DNA from: Clostridia bacterium
GTDB lineage: Bacteria > Bacillota > Clostridia > Christensenellales > Borkfalkiaceae
Direction of reading: 5' to 3'
DNA length: 8,352 nt
NCBI GenBank assembly: GCA_017648525.1
Contig: JAGCIP010000072.1
Coordinates: 1 to 8,352, forward strand
In this document: positions 1-6,361 of the stretch, in pieces
Position numbering within the stretch: position 1 is the stretch's first letter
Layout of the letters: every line of letters starts with the position of its first letter
Position numbers and translations under genes: made by a program
Notes under the pieces: generated by a model
What the model saw: the letters and a program-made list of their open reading frames with translations, nothing else
Databases searched by the model: none
What the model was told of the DNA's origin: nothing

Positions 1-1889
1 CCGCCTAAAACCCTTTGACAAGACGCCGCTTGTTCTCTTGCTGAGCCGTCGCCCGGTTTGATAGAACAAACCACGCTACCGTAAGTGGTATTTTCTTCGT
101 TAAAGCCTAATTCAGCAGGAAATTCTCCGTCACGAACGGCCTTTGCCCTGCCAACGTAAGCGGGGTCTTTTCTCGAAAGAGCAAACTCTGCAAGTTTAAG
201 CGGATTAGAACGGTAAGAAGAAGTTTCGCCCGACGGAATAAGTTCGTCGGTTGTAGTTACGGGGTCGTTTAAAACTGAAACCACTTTCAACAATAAATTA
301 TCTTTGAGCGCTTGCATTTTGGGCCAGTCTGCAATATTCGGGCCGTAAACCAACTCGCTTTCTTTATTTCCGTTTTTAACGGCATTAAATACTCTTGCCT
401 TATAAATTTTATCGTTAAAGTTGTATTTTTTGAATTTGTTAGAATATTCCATATCCATTGCAGAAGTGATTGCACCACCGTTTTTAGCGGTTGCAGCGAT
501 ACTTCTTGCGTCCATAAGCGCAACGGCTGAAAGTTGACCGTTTGCAGGCTTGCTACCTTCTCTTGATTCAAAGTTACGGGTAGTGTGGCGGATGGATAAG
601 CCGTTGTTTTGCGGAACGTCACCCGCACCGAAACACGGACCGCAGAACGCAGTTTTAATTACCGCACCGTTTTCGATAAGTTTGCCAACGTATCCCGTGT
701 CCACAAGTCCTTTATAAACGGGTTGACTAGACGGATAAACGTCCAAAGTAAAGTCGTTGTTATTGATAGGTGCGTCGCCTAAAATTGCGCTTGCTTCGGC
801 AATATTTTCGTACATACCGCCCGCACAACCTGCTATTACGCCTTGTTCAACGAAAACTTTACCGTCTTTAATCTTATCGGTAAGTTTAAATTCGCCCTTG
901 CCAGTGGGTAATAGTTTTTGACCGGCTTCTTCAACCTGTTTTAAGAGTTCGTAAGGACGAGAAAGGAAATCTCTAATCGTATAAGCGTTAGACGGATGGA
1001 AAGGAAGTGCAATCATAGGCTCTATCTTAGATAAGTCTATAACGATACCCCTATCGTAATACGCACCGTCTTCTGGGTTAAGTTCTTTATAAGCGTCTGC
1101 TCTGCCGTGTTCTTCGTAATATTTTTGGGTGGTGCTATCGGTTACCCAAATAGAAGATAGACAGGTGGTTTCGGTAGTCATAACGTCGATACCGTTTCTA
1201 AAATCCATAGAAAGCGTTTTAACGCCCTTACCGATAAATTCTAAAATTCTATTCTTAACAAAACCGCACTTAAAGGTTTCTTTAACGAGTGCAAGTGCAA
1301 CGTCGTGCGGGCCAACGCCCTTTCTCAATTTGCCTTTAAGGTAAACGGCAACCACTTCGGGAACATCAACGTCATAAGTTCTATCAAGAAGTTGTTTAAC
1401 GAGTTCAGGACCGCCTTCCCCGATTGCCATAGTGCCGAGCGCACCATAACGAGTGTGACTGTCAGAACCCAAAATCATTGCGCCTGAAAAAGCACGCATT
1501 TCACGCATATATTGATGAATAACCGCTAAATGCGGAGGCACGAATGCACCGCCGTATTTTTTAGCGGCGGACAAGCCGAAAACGTGGTCGTCTTCGTTTA
1601 TAGTTCCGCCAACCGCACAGAGAGAGTTGTGGCAGTTGGTAAGCGTGTAAGGTAGCGGGAACTCTTTTAGCCCACTTGCCTTTGCCGTCTGAATAATACC
1701 AACGTAGGTTATATCGTGAGAAGTAATTTCGTCAAATTTGATATTGAGTTTCTTGTCGTTACCCGAAACGTTGTGGCTAGACAAAATTTTATAAGAGATT
1801 GTGCCTTTTTTGGCTTGTTCATCTACACTTTTTGCCCTAACTAATTTGCCGTCCTTAAAATAGACGCCTTTCTTGATAAGTTTAATCAT
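1..1889 (-). CDS. Aconitase-family hydratase, YbhJ-like (3' end cut off by window edge)
   Basis: The frame is open from an ATG at 1889 to the left edge, giving 629 complete codons with no stop. It starts after a CGGAG ribosome site. The protein has the aconitase fold order. GSDSHT at residues 141-146 is the substrate-pocket motif. C355 in GCAGGMYE and C416/C419 in FCGPCFGAGD line up with the three [4Fe-4S] ligands of aconitase. TTRNF near residue 430 supplies an expected substrate arginine. TTTDELIPSG and then GDGSAREQAA near the left edge are swivelling-domain motifs holding the catalytic serine and arginine. The text resembles E. coli YbhJ and clostridial proteins named only 'hydratase' (about 750 residues), so roughly 120-130 residues should lie outside the window. 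The family would interconvert hydroxy acids by dehydration and rehydration in the cytoplasm. The true substrate is unknown to me, and calling it aconitase proper (AcnA/AcnB) would be over-reach. Own promoter at 1919-1947. Confidence 0.9.
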   Translation of the reverse strand, partial: MIKLIKKGVYFKDGKLVRAKSVDEQAKKGTISYKILSSHNVSGNDKKLNIKFDEITSHDITYVGIIQTAKASGLKEFPLPYTLTNCHNSLCAVGGTINEDDHVFGLSAAKKYGGAFVPPHLAVIHQYMREMRAFSGAMILGSDSHTRYGALGTMAIGEGGPELVKQLLDRTYDVDVPEVVAVYLKGKLRKGVGPHDVALALVKETFKCGFVKNRILEFIGKGVKTLSMDFRNGIDVMTTETTCLSSIWVTDSTTQKYYEEHGRADAYKELNPEDGAYYDRGIVIDLSKIEPMIALPFHPSNAYTIRDFLSRPYELLKQVEEAGQKLLPTGKGEFKLTDKIKDGKVFVEQGVIAGCAGGMYENIAEASAILGDAPINNNDFTLDVYPSSQPVYKGLVDTGYVGKLIENGAVIKTAFCGPCFGAGDVPQNNGLSIRHTTRNFESREGSKPANGQLSAVALMDARSIAATAKNGGAITSAMDMEYSNKFKKYNFNDKIYKARVFNAVKNGNKESELVYGPNIADWPKMQALKDNLLLKVVSVLNDPVTTTDELIPSGETSSYRSNPLKLAEFALSRKDPAYVGRAKAVRDGEFPAELGFNEENTTYGSVVCSIKPGDGSAREQAASCQRVLG

Positions 1890-1909
1890 TTTTTTCTCCG
1901 TAAAAATTA

Positions 1910-1954
1910 AGTAAATTCATTATACAACATAGTAAATTTTTTAGCAAGTAAATT
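1910..1954. repeat. Three direct copies of AGTAAATT across the hydratase promoter
   Basis: AGTAAATT occurs at 1910-1917, 1931-1938 and 1947-1954, at offsets of 21 and 16 bases. The last two share the longer AGTAAATTTTT. The copies lie in the start region, the spacer and just upstream of the -35 box, where a regulator could act. The region is AT-rich, so chance is a real alternative. Confidence 0.4.
1919..1947 (-). promoter_or_regulatory. Promoter of the hydratase gene
   Basis: On the minus strand TTGCTA (1942-1947) and TATAAT (1919-1924) are separated by exactly 17 bases. The -10 is a perfect sigma-A consensus and the -35 matches at four of six positions. The predicted start lies about 7 bases further on, leaving a short leader of about 25 nt before the ATG at 1889. 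Confidence 0.7.
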
Positions 1955-1991
1955 TTTCCACAAGTAACGACGAAAAAATTAAAATTCCCCC

Positions 1992-2020
1992 TTGATTTTT
2001 CCGCAATTTTATAATACAAT
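1992..2020 (+). promoter_or_regulatory. Promoter of the PH-domain membrane protein gene
   Basis: TTGATT (1992-1997) and TACAAT (2015-2020) are separated by 17 bases. A perfect TATAAT at 2010-2015 also exists, but it would be only 12 bases from this -35. The transcript would start near 2027, inside the dyad at 2023-2036. Confidence 0.55.
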
Positions 2021-2022
2021 AT

Positions 2023-2036
2023 AGTTAGTTCTAACT
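2023..2036. promoter_or_regulatory. Short perfect dyad at the predicted transcript start
   Basis: AGTTAG (2023-2028) and CTAACT (2031-2036) form a perfect 6-bp inverted repeat with a 2-base centre. It begins two bases after the -10 box, a usual place for a repressor operator. The centre is too short for an RNA loop, so a protein site is the better reading. No cognate regulator is visible in the window. Confidence 0.35.
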
Positions 2037-2052
2037 GTTTTTGGGGGCTAAA

Positions 2053-2514
2053 ATGAAAAGTTTTAAATTTAAATATTCCACCGCTGTTTGGGTGCTTTTA
2101 TTTTTAGTGCTAATTTTATCTGCGGTTGGAATTTGCTGGAACGTTTTTAATTTAATAACTTTTTTTAACGAAAGCACGTTTAAGGCTGTTTCTTATTCGC
2201 TTATTATTTTGCTCACCGCTTTTATGTTGGTGTTTGTTTTAAGCGTTATTTTTTATGGGAAATACGCTATTAAAGACGGATTTTTAGTTCAATACTTTGG
2301 GTTTTTAAAAACCAAAACCCCGATTAGCGAAATAGTTGAGATTACACACTTCAAAAAAAGCGATAAATTAGTGGTTTATTTTGCCGACCAAAAATACACG
2401 GTAATCGTTATATCGCCTGAGTTTTACGAACAATTTATTTTGGCGATAAGAAAGGTCAATCCCAAAATAGGTTACGACGTTAAAATTGAGGGCGAAGACG
2501 TTCCGAAAAATTAA
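2053..2514 (+). CDS. Small membrane protein with bacterial PH-like domain (bPH_4/YyaB type)
   Basis: The protein has 153 residues. A cationic N-terminus (MKSFKFKY) is followed by two hydrophobic segments at about residues 11-35 and 45-68, then an 85-residue soluble domain that probably faces the cytoplasm. That domain starts with YAIKDGFLVQYFG, continues with ISEIVEI, and has the closing pattern ISPEFYEQF..AIRKVNPKI. This pattern is typical of the bacterial PH-like family bPH_4 (Pfam PF06713, B. subtilis YyaB type), whose function is not established. I chose the ATG at 2053 because GGGGG at 2043-2047 sits at ribosome-site distance. An in-frame TTG at 2041 would place that site inside the gene and has nothing usable upstream. 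The gene is monocistronic, divergent from the hydratase, and is followed directly by the mgtE promoter. The fold assignment rests on motif memory. Confidence 0.75.
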   Translation: MKSFKFKYSTAVWVLLFLVLILSAVGICWNVFNLITFFNESTFKAVSYSLIILLTAFMLVFVLSVIFYGKYAIKDGFLVQYFGFLKTKTPISEIVEITHFKKSDKLVVYFADQKYTVIVISPEFYEQFILAIRKVNPKIGYDVKIEGEDVPKN

Positions 2515-2536
2515 GAAAATTTTTTTCTTAAAACGG

Positions 2537-2566
2537 TTGACAAACCTATAAAATAAAGAGTAAACT
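2537..2566 (+). promoter_or_regulatory. Promoter of the mgtE leader
   Basis: A perfect TTGACA (2537-2542) is followed after 18 bases by TAAACT (2561-2566), a four-of-six match to TATAAT. Transcription from about 2573 would give a leader of about 280 nt that contains the whole M-box aptamer and its terminator. The 337 bp between the two coding regions (2515-2851) is therefore fully regulatory. About 50 nt of leader (2573-2624) before the aptamer shows no recognisable element. Confidence 0.6.
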
Positions 2567-2624
2567 GTAATAGAACTAAATAAGCGACTGCACAACTAAT
2601 TTTTTTATCTAGTAAAGTAGTCAA

Positions 2625-2770
2625 ATCCGGTAGGTAAGGCTACCATAGGGATACGGATTACTGCCGCGAAGTAGTGGAGACACTATTAGATGGTATGAAC
2701 AAACCACGTCGAAAACAAGGCGTGATTTAACGTAATTTCATTGCCCTACGGTGCTAAAGCCAGTATGGTT
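2625..2770 (+). promoter_or_regulatory. M-box magnesium riboswitch aptamer (ykoK leader type)
   Basis: The conserved blocks of the M-box are present in order. TAGGTAAGGCTACC begins at 2631, GGGATACGG covers 2648-2656, CTGCC 2661-2665, and GCCCTACGGTGCTAAAGC 2743-2760. Internal helices can be drawn: TAGTG/CACTA closed by a GAGA tetraloop (2672-2685), and CACGTC with GGCGTG around an 8-base loop (2705-2724). A closing helix between about 2625 (AATC) and 2770 (GGTT) is plausible but short. The element sits upstream of mgtE, the classic M-box target. In this family Mg2+ binding stabilises the aptamer and allows the downstream terminator to form, so uptake genes are switched off when magnesium is plentiful. 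The exact 5' boundary is approximate. Confidence 0.9.
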
Positions 2771-2793
2771 GCGTTTTAATGGCGTATTTATTT

Positions 2794-2828
2794 TCCCTAC
2801 CATTTTGTTTGGTGGGATTTTTATTTTT
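2794..2828 (+). terminator. Riboswitch-controlled intrinsic terminator before mgtE
   Basis: TCCCTACCA (2794-2802) pairs with TGGTGGGA (2810-2817) around a 7-base loop, with T2798 bulged, and is followed by TTTTTATTTTT. ACCAT at 2799-2803, within the left arm and first loop base, can instead pair with ATGGT at 2765-2769, the aptamer's closing-helix strand. That gives a mutually exclusive antiterminator. A second competitor is AATGG at 2778-2782 with CCATT at 2800-2804. Confidence 0.85.
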
Positions 2829-2851
2829 AACGAAGTAAAAGGAGGCGCATT

Positions 2852-4225
2852 ATGAATAGAGAATTACAAACGATATTTGAAAAACTTTCATTTTGTTTAG
2901 AAACACGTAAATTTGCCGATTTGCGTATAATTCTTCTTGACCTTGAACCTGCGGATATTGCGGGTTTTATGGAAAATAATCTTGACGAAAAAGAACAGTT
3001 GGTCTTTTTCCGATTGCTTCCTAAAGAACTTGCGAGCGACGTTTTCGTTAACATTGAAACGGACACTCAAGAACGTATAATTAGGGCGTTTACCGATAAA
3101 GAACTTAAAGCGCTTATCGACGATATGTTCCTTGACGATACCGTTGACGTTATTGAAGAAATGCCCGCTAACGTCGTTAAGAGAATACTCAAAAACTCCG
3201 ACCCCGAAAACCGCAAACAAATAAACGAACTTTTGGTTTACCCCGACGATTCGGCTGGCTCTATTATGACCACCGAATACGTTTCACTTTCCGCAACAAT
3301 GAGCGTTGAAAGTGCGTTTGAAAAAATTCGTCGCACGGGGGTTAATAAAGAAACAATTTACACCTGTTACGTTACCGATAGAAGAAAGCGTTTGCTTGGC
3401 GTTGTTACCGTGCGTGATATGTTGCTTGCTAACAATCAAGATTTAATCGCAGACATTATGGACACTAACGTTATTACGCTTAAGACGATGGAGGATAAAG
3501 AACAAGTTGCTCTTAAATTTTCTAAGTACGACTTTATCGCAATGCCCGTTATCGACAAGGAAGGTTGTTTAGTCGGTATCGTTACCATTGACGACGCGGT
3601 GGACGTTATCCAAGAAGAAGCCACCGAAGATATCCAAAAGATGGCGGCAGTCTTACCAAGCGAAAAGCCCTATCTTAAGCAATCGGTTTGGAGTATTTGG
3701 AAAGCCAGAGCGCCTTGGCTACTTCTACTTATGATTTCCGCAACCTTTACAAGTATGGTTTTATCTTATTACGAAACTAATTTGGCTTTGATTGCGGGCG
3801 GTGCTCTTTACGCTTTCGTGCCTATGCTTATGGGTACGGCTGGTAACGCAGGCAACCAAACTTCTGTTACGGTTATTCGTGCGCTCGCTCTTGGCGAAGT
3901 GCAGTTTAAGAACCTATTTAAGGTTATATTAAAAGAACTTTTAGCATCTCTTTTACTTGGTCTTACCGTCGGTATCGTTTGCTTTTTGAAACTTTGGCTA
4001 ATAGACAGCCTTTATAATGCGGTTACAATAGAAATTGCCGTTATCGTTTCAAGCGTGTTAGTTCTCGCTATCGTAATGGCAAAATTAGTCGGTTGTCTTC
4101 TTCCCTTGGTCGCTAAAAAGTTTAAATTAGACCCTGCGGTTGTTGCAAGCCCCTTTATGACCACTATCGTAGACGTGTTATCGTTAATTATTTACTGCAC
4201 GATTTCAATCGCATTGTTAGGGTAA
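2852..4225 (+). CDS. mgtE: Magnesium transporter MgtE
   Basis: The protein has 457 residues, the usual length for this Mg2+ channel family, which sits as a homodimer in the inner membrane. An N-terminal helical domain covers about residues 20-130 (DDTVDVIEEMP, LVYPDDSAGSIMT). A CBS pair covers about 140-255 (LLGVVTVRDML; LVGIVTIDDAVDVI). A linker or plug helix follows at about 258-285, then a five-helix membrane domain at 287-457. In the membrane domain GTAGNAGNQTS (328-338) is the family signature, and D441 in PFMTTIVDVLS matches the Mg2+-binding aspartate of the pore in Thermus MgtE (D432). The N and CBS domains are known to close the pore when cytosolic Mg2+ is high. The start is clear: AAGGAGG at 2839-2845 lies 6 bases before the ATG. 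Expression is set by the M-box and terminator in the leader, so both the RNA and the protein sense the ion. No anomalies seen. Confidence 0.97.
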   Translation: MNRELQTIFEKLSFCLETRKFADLRIILLDLEPADIAGFMENNLDEKEQLVFFRLLPKELASDVFVNIETDTQERIIRAFTDKELKALIDDMFLDDTVDVIEEMPANVVKRILKNSDPENRKQINELLVYPDDSAGSIMTTEYVSLSATMSVESAFEKIRRTGVNKETIYTCYVTDRRKRLLGVVTVRDMLLANNQDLIADIMDTNVITLKTMEDKEQVALKFSKYDFIAMPVIDKEGCLVGIVTIDDAVDVIQEEATEDIQKMAAVLPSEKPYLKQSVWSIWKARAPWLLLLMISATFTSMVLSYYETNLALIAGGALYAFVPMLMGTAGNAGNQTSVTVIRALALGEVQFKNLFKVILKELLASLLLGLTVGIVCFLKLWLIDSLYNAVTIEIAVIVSSVLVLAIVMAKLVGCLLPLVAKKFKLDPAVVASPFMTTIVDVLSLIIYCTISIALLG

Positions 4226-4253
4226 ATATAATTAAAATCTAATAGAAAAAATC

Positions 4254-4285
4254 AAGCCACCGCACAAAATTTTGTGCGGTGGCTT
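4254..4285. terminator. Bidirectional terminator between mgtE and the converging nifU
   Basis: This is a perfect 32-nt palindrome with 16-base arms; the GC-rich part AGCCACCGCAC lies outside a central AAAATTTT. The plus strand continues into a T-rich stretch, and the minus strand continues into GATTTTTTCT. It lies 28 bases past the mgtE stop and 30 bases past the nifU stop, so it can end both transcripts. Confidence 0.9.
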
Positions 4286-4315
4286 TAGTATTTTAATTTG
4301 TTTTTTATCTCATTA

Positions 4316-4687
4316 TTAGGCGTTTTTCTTTGCTAAATAATCTTCTATCGCTTTTTTAATGGCTTCTTCAGCAAGCACCGAACAATGCAGTTTTTGTGAC
4401 GGCAAACCGCCCAAACACTCAACGACCTTTCTGTTGGTTACTTTTAACGCTTCTTCAATAGTCATACCGATAATCATATCGGTAGCGGTAGAACTCGTTG
4501 CGATTGCGGCTGCGCAACCGAAAGTCTTAAACTTTGCGTCAACGATTATATCGTTTTCAATTTTAAGAGATATTTGCATAATATCTCCGCAAGATGCGTT
4601 ACCAACCGTGCCTATTCCGTCTGGATTTTCTATTTCGCCCACGTTTTTGGGATTTTTGAATACTTCCATTACCTTTTCGTTATACAT
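4316..4687 (-). CDS. nifU: Iron-sulfur cluster scaffold NifU/IscU-like
   Basis: The protein has 123 residues and is a single-domain cytoplasmic scaffold on which [2Fe-2S] or [4Fe-4S] clusters are built before transfer to apoproteins. The three cluster cysteines are in their expected settings: C33 in NASCGD, C58 in KTFGCAAAIA and C102 in KLHCSVLAEEAI. D35 and H101 are the auxiliary residues. A fourth cysteine, C91 (ECLGG), lies outside the usual ligand set. The C-terminal NifU thioredoxin-like domain is absent, as is normal for the short clostridial form. The frame is open further upstream, but the start at 4687 is set by AAGGAG in the end of nifS and by homology (MYNEKVMEVFKNPKNVG). It overlaps the nifS stop by 8 bases, which suggests translational coupling. 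It is the last gene of the operon and ends just before the shared terminator. Confidence 0.95.
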   Translation of the reverse strand: MYNEKVMEVFKNPKNVGEIENPDGIGTVGNASCGDIMQISLKIENDIIVDAKFKTFGCAAAIATSSTATDMIIGMTIEEALKVTNRKVVECLGGLPSQKLHCSVLAEEAIKKAIEDYLAKKNA

Positions 4688-5867
4688 ATTTAATATCTCC
4701 TTCCGCCTTAAACAAGGGCGACATTTCACGCAGTTTTTTAACCGATTCTTTAATAACTTCAACTGCGTAATCAACTTCTTCTTTTGTATTGTGTTTTCCA
4801 AACGAGAACCTAATCGAGCCGTGTGCCAACGCTTCTTCTAAACCGAGCGCCAACAACACGTGTGACGGCTCTAACGAGCCAGATGAACAAGCCGAGCCAG
4901 ACGATACCGATATGCCCGCCAAATCTAAACTGAAAAGTATTGATTCCCCTTCTATAAAATCAAAAGAAAAATCCGCATTTGCAGGCAATCTCTTCGTTCT
5001 GTGTCCGTTAAGTTTAACAAACGGCACTTCGCTTAAAATTCTTTCTATAAAATGGTCACGCAAACTTGAAACGTAATTAAAGTTATCGTCAATTTCCTTA
5101 ATCGCAATCTTGAACGCTTCTGCAAAGCCCACGATACCCGCAACGTTGGTCGTTCCACCGCGCTTCATTCTTTCCTGATGCCCGCCGGTAAGAATACTCT
5201 CTACCTTTACGCCGTTTCTAATATATAGTGCGCCAACCCCTTTCGGCCCGTAAATCTTGTGCGCACTCATACTCATTAGGTCAACGCCAAGTTCTTTAAC
5301 GTCAATCTTCAAAACGCCTGCCGCTTGCACCGCATCCGTAAAGGCTATCGCTCCCTTTTCGTGTGCTATTTGAACTATCTCTTTAATCGGCTCAATCGTT
5401 CCCACTTCGTTATTAGCCATCATACAGCCAACGAAAATAGTGTCGTCACGAACTATGCTCTTTAAGTGTTCCAAGTCCACTAAGCCGAACTCGTCCACTT
5501 TCATATACTCTATTTCAAAGCCTTCCTTTTTAAGCGCTTTCGCCGTTGAAAGCATTGCAGCGTGTTCAATAGGACTAATTACTATATGTTTGCCCTTTTC
5601 CTTTCTTGCGTGAGCAATGCCACGGAGCGCCCAGTTATCACTCTCCGTCCCGCCCGAAGTAAAATACACTTCGTTGGGTTTAGCGTTAATTAAACTAGCA
5701 ATAGTGTCTCTCGCTTCGTCCACCGCCTTAACCGACTCTCTACCGTAGTAATGTTGACTGTTAGGATTACCGAAAATTTCAGTAAAATACGGCGTCATTT
5801 TGATAAGCGCCTCTTTGCATAGCGGAGTAGTAGCCGCATGGTCAAAATATATAGGTTTTCTCTCCAT
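4680..5867 (-). CDS. nifS: Cysteine desulfurase NifS/IscS
   Basis: The protein has 395 residues and is a class V PLP-dependent enzyme. It removes sulfur from cysteine, holds it as a persulfide and passes it to the scaffold encoded next to it. The N-terminus reads YFDHAATTP. FTSGGTESDN (69-78) binds the cofactor phosphate, H102 stacks on PLP, and D178 in FTDAVQ contacts the pyridine nitrogen. K204 in SAHKIYGPKG is the Schiff-base lysine. C327 in SSGSACSSGSLEPS is the persulfide cysteine in the loop typical of the IscS/NifS group rather than SufS. H39 is also conserved. The start at 5867 has AAGGAG at good distance and lies 13 bases after the regulator stop. The pairing with NifU and an Rrf2 protein, without other nif genes nearby, points to general Fe-S assembly rather than nitrogen fixation. 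Confidence 0.96.
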   Translation of the reverse strand: MERKPIYFDHAATTPLCKEALIKMTPYFTEIFGNPNSQHYYGRESVKAVDEARDTIASLINAKPNEVYFTSGGTESDNWALRGIAHARKEKGKHIVISPIEHAAMLSTAKALKKEGFEIEYMKVDEFGLVDLEHLKSIVRDDTIFVGCMMANNEVGTIEPIKEIVQIAHEKGAIAFTDAVQAAGVLKIDVKELGVDLMSMSAHKIYGPKGVGALYIRNGVKVESILTGGHQERMKRGGTTNVAGIVGFAEAFKIAIKEIDDNFNYVSSLRDHFIERILSEVPFVKLNGHRTKRLPANADFSFDFIEGESILFSLDLAGISVSSGSACSSGSLEPSHVLLALGLEEALAHGSIRFSFGKHNTKEEVDYAVEVIKESVKKLREMSPLFKAEGDIKYV

Positions 5868-5880
5868 CTTTTATCTCCTT

Positions 5881-6282
5881 TTACTGTAATTCCCCGTTTA
5901 TCATCTGTGCTAGCGTCATATCGTCAAGCAGTTTATTTATTCCTTCGTAAAGCCTTTTCCACACCCCGCTAGACGGACAACATTTACATTTTGCGTCACC
6001 TTTAACGCACTCTACTATTTCCATATCGTCTTCTAACGCCCTAACAATTTCACCTATGGTAATTAGTTCGGGCGAGCGGGATAAATAATACCCACCGTTT
6101 GCGCCACGGTTTGCGCTAACTATATCTCGCTTTGCTAAAAGACGCATAATCTTTTCTAAATACTTGCCCGAAACGGATATATAACTTTCAAGCACACTCG
6201 CAGAAACCGACGCATTAGGATAATTCATCCCCAAAATATGACAGGCCTTTATGCCGTATTTTGCTTTTGAAGATAATTTCAT
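5881..6282 (-). CDS. iscR: Rrf2-family regulator, IscR-like
   Basis: The protein has 133 residues with the Rrf2 winged-helix layout. MKLSSKAKYGIKACHILG is the first helix. SVSGKYLEKIMRLLAKRDIV (36-55) is the recognition helix region. RGANGGYYLSR (59-69) is the wing, and the ITIGEIVRALE stretch leads to the dimer helix. C92, C99 and C101/C102 lie where IscR holds its [2Fe-2S] cluster, though the spacing differs from E. coli IscR (C92, C98, C104). Being first in the nifS-nifU operon, it most likely senses cluster supply and controls its own promoter. The CymR branch of Rrf2 lacks such cysteines, which argues against a cysteine-metabolism repressor. The start at 6282 follows AAAGGTGAG closely. 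I use iscR as a family label; no DNA-binding evidence is visible beyond the inverted repeat at 6293-6319. Confidence 0.9.
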   Translation of the reverse strand: MKLSSKAKYGIKACHILGMNYPNASVSASVLESYISVSGKYLEKIMRLLAKRDIVSANRGANGGYYLSRSPELITIGEIVRALEDDMEIVECVKGDAKCKCCPSSGVWKRLYEGINKLLDDMTLAQMINGELQ

Positions 6283-6292
6283 TACTCACCTT

Positions 6293-6319
6293 TAATTGCA
6301 ACCTTTTTAGTTGCAATTA
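6293..6319. promoter_or_regulatory. 10-bp inverted repeat at the Fe-S operon transcript start
   Basis: TAATTGCAAC (6293-6302) and GTTGCAATTA (6310-6319) are perfect inverted copies with a 7-base centre. The repeat begins one base downstream of the -10 box, so it covers the predicted start site and ends about 11 bases before the regulator's ATG. It could be the Rrf2 protein's own operator, or a hairpin at the extreme 5' end of the mRNA. It does not look like the E. coli IscR sites. Confidence 0.7.
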
Positions 6320-6320
6320 T

Positions 6321-6349
6321 ATTATAGTGGTATTTATTCCCTTTGTCAA
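6321..6349 (-). promoter_or_regulatory. Promoter of the iscR-nifS-nifU operon
   Basis: On the minus strand a perfect TTGACA (6344-6349) and a perfect TATAAT (6321-6326) are separated by 17 bases, so this is a full sigma-A consensus. Such a strong core promoter usually implies repression, consistent with the inverted repeat directly downstream. Confidence 0.9.
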
Positions 6350-6361
6350 ATAAATTAAACT

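Noticed and set aside
287..628. 113-residue open frame on the minus strand
   Set aside because: It lies wholly inside the hydratase gene in another frame; the hydratase frame carries the Fe-S motifs and is open throughout.
2041..2052. TTG at 2041 as start of the PH-domain gene
   Set aside because: It would put the GGGGG ribosome site inside the gene and has no site of its own upstream.
2511..2531. Hairpin TTAAGAAAA / TTTTCTTAA after the PH-domain gene as a terminator
   Set aside because: The stem has a single G-C pair and no U-tract follows it, so it is too weak to call.
2368..2595. 75-residue minus-strand frame across the end of the PH-domain gene
   Set aside because: It is antisense to a convincing gene and overlaps the mgtE promoter, with no protein motif.
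4254..4285. Perfect 32-nt palindrome as a recombination or mobile-element end
   Set aside because: It sits exactly between two converging genes with T-rich runs on both sides, which a shared terminator explains fully; there are no target duplications or transposase.
4688..4801. N-terminal extension of the nifU frame to 4801
   Set aside because: The extra residues fall inside nifS and are unlike any IscU N-terminus; the ATG at 4687 has AAGGAG and matches the family start.
4359..4841. 160-residue open frame on the plus strand
   Set aside because: It is antisense to nifU and the end of nifS, whose catalytic residues are clear. It has no ribosome site or recognisable domain.
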